Below are positions 1 to 8,598 of a stretch of DNA of 64,000 bases, piece by piece; positions within the stretch are counted from its first letter, which is position 1, and every line of letters begins with the position of its first letter. Under the pieces are notes generated by a model. That model was not told where the DNA came from, did not search any database, and saw only the letters and a list, made by a program, of their open reading frames with translations. The DNA is from Mesotaenium endlicherianum. Taxonomy: Eukaryota > Streptophyta > Zygnematophyceae > Zygnematales > Mesotaeniaceae. The stretch is taken from assembly GCA_009602735.1 (NCBI GenBank), contig WELA01003918.1, forward strand, positions 30,440 to 94,439. The letters run 5' to 3'. The translations under genes were made by a program, and so were the position numbers.

Positions 1-499
1 AAATCATCCTCCATCTCCGCATGGGAATCACAACGACTCCAACAACAGCGGAAGGCACAAAAGAAGAAGGAGGAGCATGACCAGGCCAGGCTGAGACAGG
101 AAGAACTGGTCAAAAATGCTGCAGAGGAAGCCAAGAAGGCAGAAGAGGAGAGGCAAGCTGAGGAGAGGCGGTGGCAGCAGGCGGAAGAAGAACAGAAGAG
201 AATCAGCAGCTACCGTTACACAGTGCTGGGCAAGGGCTTTGATCTACTGGAGGAGGCCTTCAAGTATGCCCAGAGAAGTTGCAGTGAGGCACAGCAGGAC
301 ATCCTCCAGAGGGAAGGGGAGACATCTAAAATTTTTGACAAGTATATCGAGGTGAGCACAGGACTCCTCCTCTACCACAATCACGCCAGGATGGTGGGAT
401 ATACGATAAGAGAGGCCAAAGCAATGGCCCAGGTGAATGAAGCAGGAGCTGTATCAATTCCGCGTATCTGGGGAAAAGATAGGGTCATCAGGATGATCT
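1..499 (+). pseudogene. Family A ORF3, N-terminal half, element A0
   Basis: The frame beginning at base 1 is open to the insertion at 500. It gives a charged Glu/Lys/Gln-rich coiled-coil stretch (to about base 205), then the conserved ORF3 core (LGKGFDLLEEAF, MVGYTIREAKAM, GKDRVIRM). The match is to the ORF3 copies at 12351-13934 and 46053-47729, which sit between pol and the 3' LTR of family A elements. The start codon and everything upstream lie left of the window. The frame is cut by the LTR at 500-1219 and resumes at 1220. Function is unknown: I see no signal peptide or membrane segment and recognise no domain. Identity as ORF3 is sure; this copy is broken. Confidence 0.85.
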
Positions 500-1219
500 T
501 GAAATGAATCGACTTACCAAGTAGGCGATCAACAATTAATAAAGATCTTTATATCAGCAAGTAATCTTTATGGTATTTTCCGTTAACTGGTTAAACGGCA
601 AAGGACAACACATTAGCAATGAATAATACTCGTAAGTCAAATGCGAGTAAACTAGCATCAATAATGCAATCAGTAAACTCATACATAAGCAAGGTTAGAA
701 GACAGTGCGTATCAATGGCTTCTCGCCTTGGATTCAGATGTCTCTCAGTAAGCTGTACCAGAGAGTTGGCCTCGTTTCCGAATGCCGAACTCGAGAGCAA
801 TGCCTAGCATATGTACATGGAATGAGTTTACTGTTCAACGTCCAGTGCGATGGCTCCGCCTACCCGGGAGTTAACCACGTTGGTAGGACCTTGGTTAACC
901 AAATCCACCGCCATCTTCCATCATCCCGAATCGCCATCCATCATAGGGATGTCATCTGGCCATTCACCTTGCATACCACCCTTAGATGCATATCGAGGCA
1001 GTTCGCTGCTACCGAGTACAGAAGTCAGCTGGCTGTCAAAGAATGTGTCAGCAAGCTGACTTAAGTTGACTTCAGCCTGCTGCTTTTAGCTAAGTCCTTA
1101 AACTGATAATTATATAAAGTCCAGCAAACTCAAATACTACATAGAGTTCAGCAGGCTGATCTTAATCGACTATTATATCTAAATGAATATTATATTTACC
1201 AATATACAGATTCATTACA
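500..1219 (-). repeat. Solo family A LTR inside A0 ORF3
   Basis: 720-bp LTR reading TGAAATGAATC...GATTCATTACA on the plus strand, so LTR sense is minus. It splits ORF3 and is flanked by GATCT (495-499) and GATCC (1220-1224), a 5-bp target duplication with one mismatch. The uninterrupted ORF3 copies read straight through this point. No PBS or internal sequence adjoins it, so it is a solo LTR left by LTR-LTR recombination. Confidence 0.9.
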
Positions 1220-2270
1220 GATCCCCATGGACGCGGACAGCTTTAAAGACTCTACATCCCATAATAGGTTCAAGGCCATGTATAATGAGGTGGAGAGAAG
1301 GAGCTGGGAATTCTTGGTGAGGGAAACCAGTCAGCTCGACTTTGCAGGGCACTGGTACCCTTGTACTCTGAAAAGGACAGACCCTGCCTCCTTCCAGGAT
1401 CCCACCAATTGGCGGTGGATGACCATCAACATCAGGGACCAGCAAAATGACAAGGCTGGGGAGGAAACTTTCCTAATAGACCAACAGGGGAACATAGTGT
1501 TGCCTCCTCAAATTGCAGCTTGGGACCCAAGATTGGATGTAGTAAGAGACTCCATGAGCCAAGAAATGTAGGAGGACAGGAGCAGGGCCCGAGAGTCATT
1601 CTCTAAAAGGAAGCACGCTTATGCCAAATGGGCAAGCAAGCAGGGTGAGAAAGACCTGTCTGCGGTCAGGACTCAACAGCCCCCACCAGCACCCAAAAGG
1701 GGAAGGTCAGTGGGATATTCTTTTTCTCGGGAAGAGCTGGAGCAGCTGACAAAAGAGACCCCGGCAGTCTCAGAGGAACCACGAGAAGGAGAGGAGGAGG
1801 GGTCTGAGGAAGAAGAAGCGGAAGGCGAGGAGGAGGACACTAGCCCCGCTGTGGTCTTGACACCTACCACATCCCCTGTAAGGGTGAAGACTGGGTTGGC
1901 CCTGCATCAGCTCGCTGAAGAGGAAGATATCACTTGGCTGGGAATTGCCAGAGGTCAGAGCCCATCCACAAGCCCGAAGACCCAGTCAGACAGGACAGAC
2001 AGGAGGGCGGCAAGGGAAATAGCCAGAGGCTTGCCAGCATCTCCCTCGCAGAGAGGGCATGTGCCCTTAGCTCATGTCATGCAACACCCCTCGAGGATGC
2101 CGGTATATGTACCTGTCAGTTTGAGGGCTGCCCAAGAGAAGGCTGCCTCTATTTAGTTTCAGACTGTGCAGGAGGAAACAGCCCAGTTACTGCAATCTCC
2201 CCGGGGCTTCTACGCGGATCCCCCAAGCTTCAAGAAACCCCAAGATAGGAGGAGGTCTGGCTCGCCTGAC
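1220..2270 (+). pseudogene. Family A ORF3, C-terminal half, element A0
   Basis: Continues the ORF3 of 1-499 after the solo LTR. Core motifs DSFKDSTSHNRFKAMYNEVE, HWYPCTLKR, WRWMTIN and PPQIAAWDPRLD are followed by an acidic Glu-rich segment (about 1780-1840) and the conserved tail motif ASPSQRGHVPLAHVMQHPS (about 2035-2092). In-frame stops occur at 1569-1571 (TAG where the A2 copy has CAG) and 2154-2156. The region from 2157 to the purine tract at 2457 is ORF3 tail and 3' untranslated sequence. Not functional as it stands. Confidence 0.85.
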
Positions 2271-2436
2271 CCTAGGGTCCTGAGGAACATCTCCCTCCTA
2301 ATGGCAATAGGATGAGGGCGGAAGGGACAATATGCTGCTATTAGTGATCCCCACCGCTAGGTATCAGTGTTGGAGCAACAGGTGGTGGGAGGCAAATCAG
2401 TACTTCGACTAGAGGAACCATATACCCAAAGTCAGT

Positions 2437-2471
2437 GTTGTCGAGGCGACAACATGTTAAGTTGGACGGAT
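2437..2471 (+). promoter_or_regulatory. Hairpin and polypurine tract of A0
   Basis: GTTGTCGAGGCGACAAC (2437-2453) is a 7-bp inverted repeat with a 3-nt loop. It is followed by the purine tract TTAAGTTGGACGGAT (2457-2471), which abuts the 3' LTR. The same pair precedes the 3' LTR in every family A copy here. The tract is the expected plus-strand primer of reverse transcription; the hairpin's role is unknown. Confidence 0.85.
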
Positions 2472-3191
2472 TGTAATGAATCAGTATATTGGTTAATATA
2501 ATATTCATTTAAATATAACAGTTAATAAGTTCAGCCTGCTGAACTCTAGTTAATAATCAGTCTGCTAGACTTTATATTTAATATCAATTTAATAACTCAG
2601 TCGGAAGCAGCAGGCTGAAGTCAGCTTAAGTCAGCTCGCTGACACATTCATTGACAGCCAGCTGACTTCCGTACTTGGTCGCAGCGAACTGCCTAGATAT
2701 GCATCTAAGTGGGATATGCTAGATGAATAGCCAGATGACTTCCTTAGGATGAACGGCGATTCGGAATGATGGGAGATGGCGGTGGATTTGGTTAACCGAG
2801 GTCCTACCAGCGTGGTTAACTCCCGGGTAGGTGGTGCCATCGCACTTGCCGTTGAACAGTAAACTCATTCCATGTACATATGCTAGGTGTTGCTCCCGAG
2901 TTCGGCAATCGAAAACGAGGCCAACTCTCTTGTACAGCTTCTTGGGAGAGATTTGAATCCAAAACGAGAAGCCATTGATACGCATTGTCTTCTAGCCTTG
3001 CTTATGTATGAGTTTACTGAATGCATTATCGATGCTAGTTTACTTGCATTTGACTTGCGAAGTGTTGTCTACTGCTAGTGTGTTGTCCTTCGCTGTTTAA
3101 TCTCTTTACAGCAAATACCGTAAAGATTACTTGCTGATATAAAGATCTTCATTAATTGTTAATCGTCTATTTGGTAAGACAATTCATTTCA
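2472..3191 (+). repeat. 3' LTR of A0
   Basis: 720-bp LTR, TGTAATGAATC...ATTCATTTCA, preceded by the purine tract. To its right the sequence continues directly as integrase-coding sequence of another element (A1), so A0 was inserted into A1 pol. The other end of A0 lies outside the window, so its target duplication cannot be tested. Confidence 0.92.
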
Positions 3192-4549
3192 CTTTGAGAG
3201 GTCTTGAAGTATGTTAAGTCCTGTGATTAGTGTCAGAGTAATGAGTCTAGGCACACACCACCCGGGGGTCTCTTACAACCACTATCCATCCCAGCTGGAC
3301 GCTGGGAAACAATATCCATGGACTAGGTGGTAACACTACCAAAAACTGCCAATGGGCACGATTCCATACTGGTAGTAGTGGATAAACACTGACAAAAATG
3401 GTCAATTTCATCCCCACCACTGTCAAAGTAACTGCACTCGAAACTGCGAGACAGTTCTACAACCTTGTAGTATGCCAACATGGGTTCCCCTCTAATATCC
3501 TCTCAGTCGGAATTTCAAAATTTACCTTTGAGTTTTGGAGAGCTTTAATGAGGTTAATGGGAGTTAAACAGCTGCTCAGCACAGCCAACCACCCTCAAAT
3601 TGATGGGCAAACTGAAAGAACTAATCGAGTTCTGCAAGAGTGTTGAGAGCATATATCAACAAAAAACAAGATAATTGGGATGACCTGTTGCCTCAAATTC
3701 TGCTTGCGGTCAACAGTGCGGTGCACGCGTCAACGAGAAAGACCCCTTTTGAACTCAGTCTGAGTAGAGTCCCTAAGTCTCCTTTAGACGTTCTAGGGGA
3801 GTCTTTAAATCACCCTGACGAGATTGACAATCCAGTTTCTCTCTAGTTAACTCAGGAGTTCGTTGACACATTGTCAGAAGTGCAGACAAACCTGCACACA
3901 GCTTAAGAAAATCAACAAAATCACACTAATCAACACCGTCGCGAGCTAACACTTTCTAAGGGCGATTTGGTCACGTTGCATTCTCAACACCTGTACCTGC
4001 CTGGTGTGGTCAAGAAAAAGCTTGGTCCGAACTAAGTAAGTCCATATTCAGTGGTGCGCCGTGTTGGTCAGAATGCTTACAAAATCCACATGTCAGCGGA
4101 CTACAAGGGTCACCCAGTCTTTAATGTCTCTTTCCTGGAACCGTACATCAAAGGTGACACACTGTTCACGGGTTGGTTACCTGTCCAATCGGGACCGGTC
4201 CCCGCTGTCAAGGAGGGTGACCCTGAGGAATATGAGATTGAGGAGATTTTAGACGCTCGCTCTGTTCGTCGATCAAACCATCAAATCTGACACACTGTTG
4301 ACAGGTCGGTTACCTGTCCAACCGGGACCGGTCCCCGCTGTCGGGGAGGGTGACCCTCAGGAATGTGAGGTCAAGGAAATTTTAGACGCTCGCTCTGTCC
4401 GTCGATCATCTAAATATGTCATGGAGTACCTGGTCAGATGGAAGGGTTACGATGCCTCTGGGGACACTTCAGAACTTAAAGACCAGCTGACTAATGCCAA
4501 AGGGGCATTGAAACGGTTCCACCTTCGGGCGGCTGAGGCACCTCCCTAA
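3192..4549 (+). pseudogene. Family A pol 3' part (integrase and chromodomain), element A1
   Basis: Begins abruptly after the A0 LTR in the integrase zinc-finger region (CDQCQ-like) and runs through the integrase core to a chromodomain ([20 protein letters not shown]) and a TAA at 4547-4549. Compared with the A5 copy at 47997-51713 it is badly damaged. The first catalytic Asp is followed by a stop (M-D-stop), the SDRDSKF motif carrying the second catalytic Asp has become SVGISKF, there are further stops and frameshifts, and a 133-bp tandem duplication precedes the chromodomain. The catalytic Glu context (QTERTNR) survives. Confidence 0.88.
4156..4421 (+). repeat. 133-bp tandem duplication in A1 pol
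   Basis: Two adjacent copies, 4156-4288 and 4289-4421, both begin GACACACTGTT and contain CCTGTCCAA and GACGCTCGCTCTGT. The second carries on into the chromodomain. The period is not a multiple of 3, so the duplication shifts the frame. The copies differ at many sites, so it is old, or the second came from a different element. Confidence 0.85.
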
Positions 4550-4907
4550 TTGTCATTTCAGTAGACATGGGAAGGAAACAGGAGGTCCTGTCTCCATATA
4601 AGTTGGAGAGAAACGTGACAATTAATGACAGTTAGTGACAGTAGCGACAGGCAGCCCACCTTGAAATCAAGTTGGAGGGAGTGTGTTTTGTCTTGGGATC
4701 AGCCAGACACCTTTTTATATAACCATTCTCCACACTCAACCTGCGCTCACACTAACTTTTTCTCTCTGACTCCAGTCTCCTCTTATACTCACACACAAGG
4801 TATCACACACTTGAAACTCTCCGTACCACGTTCTTCTCTACAAGGGTACTCAATAGCGACAAAGTACCATGATTTCACTAAATGTATTGTGTTTATGATT
4901 GAGCAGG
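4550..4907 (+). promoter_or_regulatory. pol-ORF3 linker of A1: TATA-like box and candidate 5' UTR intron
   Basis: This stretch separates pol from ORF3. It holds two copies of the LTR-proximal purine tract (AAGTTGGAGAG near 4600 and AAGTTGGAGGGAG at 4669-4681), repeated GTGACAGT units, and a TATATAA box at 4716-4722. A splice-donor-like AAG|GTATCAC has GT at 4800. A branch-like CACTAAA and an acceptor GAGCAG|G ending at 4906 lie just before the ORF3 ATG at 4908. The same layout recurs in A2 and A5. Splicing and promoter activity are inferences. Confidence 0.55.
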
Positions 4908-5005
4908 ATGACTCAGAGGTCAAAACTTAAGAGGAAGAGAAGAGCGGAAGAGGCACATGCAGAATACTTGCAATTCCGTGGCGACATCAAATCATCCTCC
5001 ATCTC
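4908..5005 (+). pseudogene. Family A ORF3 start, element A1 (piece 1 of 3)
   Basis: ATG at 4908 opens MTQRSKLKRKRRAEEAHAE, basic then Glu/Gln-rich, matching the ORF3 start of A2 (13934, minus). I chose this ATG because upstream codons in frame are not ATG and it directly follows the candidate splice acceptor. After 33 codons the frame is interrupted by the solo B LTR at 5006; ORF3 resumes at 6249. Confidence 0.85.
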
Positions 5006-6248
5006 TGTAATGAATCAGTTTATTATTTATTTAATTAATTGCATGTATAAATACAACACTAAATATGTATTATGTCAATAAACTCACAGGCGCGAGTTCA
5101 TTTAAATGAATGTATGTCGATGTAATACGAGTTTGCTTACTTTGTCAAAAAGGTCAGCAGGATGACTCTTGTATCATAGTGTAGTTTGCTGACTTTGTTG
5201 AGAAGGTCAGCAAGATGACTTTTGTATCATAGTAAAGTTTGCTTAGATTTATATATCAGCTATATATAGGGTGTAATATCAGCAAAATGACATATAGTTA
5301 GCTCGCTGGATAATAGTCAGTATACTTAGCTTCAGTACGCTGAGCGTAGATATATTCATTTAGATTATTATTTGTAGATTGGCACATGTGACCGTAGTAT
5401 ACTGAAAGTTGAAAGGTCGACTGAGATTCAGTAAATCGATGTCCTACCAGTGTGGTTAACTCCTGGGTAGGCTGAGCCGTCATTAGTCAATTGAACAATT
5501 AGGACTTCAGTCAACCGACCAATTAATATGGTCGTTATACCTAGATCCGTGGGTCCCAACTTAACGGGTTTCCCACGAAACGGCGCACCTTGCGCCGTGA
5601 TCATCCAGGTGGTCACTAGGTACATAGCAAGCTGGGATCTCGTAGTCCCTCATTCTGGACAGTAGGCTTTACAGTCGGATTTCTACTTGCAAGTCATGTG
5701 TACACTTTTGGGTTCGTTCTAATGACCAGCCTTCACGGAAATTGACATGGCTGCTTTGTCTGCACTTCAAATGGAGCAAACTAGGACTTTTCGGAAAGGT
5801 ATCGTCAAGATGCATCCGTTGCCGTTAAGTTTGCTCAATTTAGAGTAGTATTGGCAGAGTTATGCCCTCTGACATGTTGGGGTCACACAGCGGACAGATT
5901 CCATGGTTTTGCACCTAAGTCAGTGGGATGTATTTTAGCTACTTTATGGTCATCTGAATGAGAGCGCCTTTGCTATTCAGTCCCCTGATGTTGTGTATGT
6001 GCTTCTACATGCTTGTATGCCTGGTAGGCAAGAGGCCATGAGTTTCTGAAGGAGAAGCTCTAGTCCTCAAGCTCGCCTCTTTCTTGTGCCTTGTATTAGT
6101 GTGCGACTATGGCACACTACGGTATGGTGAGTCAAGGGTTATAGATGAGTAAGGCGAAGATCGCTCCCTGATTTCACTTGCTTCCACCTATCTCTGATCT
6201 TATATTTAAATAAAACATACTATTCTTGAATAAGCAAGATTCATTTCA
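5006..6248 (+). repeat. Solo family B LTR, full-length form
   Basis: 1243-bp LTR with family A-like ends (TGTAATGAATC...GATTCATTTCA) but a different body. It is flanked by ATCTC (5001-5005) and ATCTT (6249-6253), a 5-bp target duplication with one mismatch, and splits A1 ORF3. It shares with family A LTRs the block around 5440-5475 (CCTACCAGTGTGGTTAACTC...GGTAGG). A second copy at 7905-8584 lacks about 590 bp of the middle. Confidence 0.85.
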
Positions 6249-7054
6249 ATCTTCGCTCGGGAATCACAACGACTCCAAGAACAGCAGGAGGCACAGAAGA
6301 AGAAGGAGGAGGAGGAACAGGCCGGACTGAGGCAGGAAGAACTGGACAGAAAAGCTGCAGAGGAGGCCAAGTAGGCAGAGGAGGAGAGGCAAGCTGAGGA
6401 GAGGCGGAAGCAGCAGGCTGAAGAAGAACAGAAGCGAATCAGCAGCTACTGCTACACAGTGCTGGGCAAGGGCTTTGATCTACTGGAAGAGGCCTTCAAG
6501 TATGCCCAGAGAAGTCGCAGTGAGGCACAGCGAGACATCCTACTGAGAGAAGGGGAGACATCTGAAAACTTTAACAAGTATATAGAGGTCAGTGCAGTCT
6601 CCTCCTCTACACGATTATGCCAGGATGGTAGCATATACGGTAAGAGAGTCCAAGGCAATGGCCCAAGTTAATGAAGCAGGAGCTGTATCGATTCCGAGTA
6701 TCTGGGGGAAAGATAGGGTCATCCGGATAATCCCCATGGACGGGGACAGCTTTAAGGACTCTACATCCCATAACAAGTTCAAGGCCATGTATAATGTGAT
6801 GGAGAGGAGCCGGGAATTCTTGGCGAGGGAAACCAGTCAGTTGGACTTGGCCGGGCACTGGTACCCTTGTACTCCGAAAAGGACAGACCCTGCCTCCTTC
6901 CAGACGCCCACCGATTGGCGGTGGATGACCATCAACATGAGAGACCAGCAAAATGACAAGGCCGGGGAGGAAGATTTCCTAATAGACCTACAGGGGAACA
7001 TAGTGTTGCCTCCTCAAATTGCAGCTTGGGACCCAAGATTGGATGGAGTAAGAG
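6249..7054 (+). pseudogene. Family A ORF3, element A1 (piece 2 of 3)
   Basis: Resumes the A1 ORF3 frame: coiled coil, GKGFDLLEEAF, VRESKAMAQVNEAGA, GKDRVIRIIPMDGDSFKD, HWYPCTPKR, TDWRWMTINMRDQ and PPQIAAWDPRLDGV. It carries a TAG at 6372-6374 and a frame disruption near 6600. It stops at the target duplication AAGAG (7050-7054) of element A2 and continues at 24735. Confidence 0.87.
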
Positions 7055-7772
7055 TGAAATAAATCGACTTACCAAATAGGCAATCAACAATAAATAAAGA
7101 TCTTTATATCAGCAAGTAATCTTTATGGTAGTTCACGTTAACTGGTTAAACGGCAAAAGACAACACACTAGCAGTGAACAATACTCGTAACTCAAATGCG
7201 AGTAAACTAGCATCAATAATGCAATCAGTAAACTCATACATAAGCAAGGTTAGAAGACAGTGCGTATCAATGGCTTCTCGTCTTGGATTCAAATCGCTCT
7301 CAGTAAGCTGTACAAGAGAGTTGGCCTCGTTTCCGAATGCCGAACTCGAGAGCAATCCTAGCATATGTACATGGAATGAGTTTACTGTTCAACGGCAAGT
7401 GCGATGGCACCGCCTACCCGGGAGTTAACCACGTTGGTAGGACCTCGATTGACCAAATCCACCGCCATCTCCCATCATCCCGTATCTCCATCCATCCTAA
7501 GGATGTCATCTGGCCATTCATCTAGCACACCACACTTAGATGCATATCTAGACAGTTCGCTGCTACCGAGTACGGAAGTCAGCTGGCTGTCAAAGAATGT
7601 GTCAGCAAGGCGATCTGAGTTGACTTAAGCCTGCTGCCCCCGGCTGAGTCATTAAACTGATAGTAAATATAAAATCCAGCAGACTGATTATTAACTAAAG
7701 TTCAGCAGGCTGAACTTATTAATTGTTAAATTTAAATGAATATTATATCAACCAATATACTGATTCATTACA
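7055..7772 (-). repeat. 3' LTR of A2
   Basis: 718-bp family A LTR. On its right are the minus-strand purine tract (7773-7787) and the hairpin GTTGTCG-CCT-CGACAAC (7791-7807), which mark it as the 3' LTR of a minus-strand element. The terminal TGAAATAAATC carries one change from the family consensus. Confidence 0.93.
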
Positions 7773-7904
7773 ATCTTTCCAACTTAACATGTTGTCGCCT
7801 CGACAACACCGACACAGGGTACACGGGTTTTCCCAACTGCAATTACTGATCCCTCTTCCCTACAGCGTGCTGTGGCCTCGGCCCTCTGCCCTTAGGAGGG
7901 AGAT
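7773..7904 (-). promoter_or_regulatory. Purine tract, hairpin and 3' UTR remnant of A2
   Basis: Contains the plus-strand primer tract (reverse complement of 7773-7787), the conserved hairpin (7791-7807) and about 100 bp of untranslated ORF3 tail. The last five bases, GAGAT (7900-7904), are the left target duplication of B2. The untranslated tail continues at 12278. Confidence 0.85.
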
Positions 7905-8584
7905 TTGTAATGAATCAGTTCATTATTTATTTAATTAATTGCATACATAAATATAACACTAAATAAGTAATATGTCAATATGCTCACATGTGCGAGTTCA
8001 TCTAAATGTCATGTGTGCACTTTTGGGTTCGTTCTAATGACCAGCCTTCACGGAAATTAACATGGTTGCTTTGTCTGCGCTTCAAATGGGACGAACTAGA
8101 AATTTTTGGAACGATCTCGTCAAGATGCATCCGTTGCCGTTGAGTTTGCTCAATTTGGAGTAGTATTGACAGAGTTATGCCCTCTGATATTTCGGGGTCA
8201 TACAGCGGACAGATTCCATGGTTTTTGCACCTAAGTCAGTGGGATGTGTTTGAGCTACTTTATGGTCATCTGAATGAGAGCGCCTTTGCTATTCAGCCCC
8301 CTGATGTTGTGTATGTGCTTACACATGCTTGTATGCCTGGTAGGCAAGAGGTCAGGAGTTTCTAAAGGAGAAGCTCTAGTCCTCAAGCTCGCCTCTTTCT
8401 TGTGCCTCGTATTCATGTGCAACTATGGCACACTACGATAAGTAAGCATCAAGGGCTATAGATGAGTAAACGAAATTCATTATAAGGGCGAAGACCGCTC
8501 CCAGATTTCACACGCTTCCACCTATCTCTGATCTTTTATATTTAAATGAAATATATTAATCTTGAATAAGCAAGATTCATTTCA
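7905..8584 (+). repeat. 5' LTR of B2, internally deleted form
   Basis: 680 bp, TGTAATGAATC...GATTCATTTCA. It matches both ends of the 1243-bp LTR at 5006-6248 but lacks about 590 bp between ATCTAAATG and TCATGTGTGCA. It is followed after one base by the PBS, so this is the 5' LTR. Confidence 0.87.
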
Positions 8585-8585
8585 G

Positions 8586-8598
8586 TGGTATCGGAGCT
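8586..8598 (+). other. Primer-binding site of B2
   Basis: TGGTATCGGAGCT one base after the LTR. It is complementary to the 3' end of initiator Met-tRNA apart from small differences, and the same as in family A elements. Confidence 0.85.
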
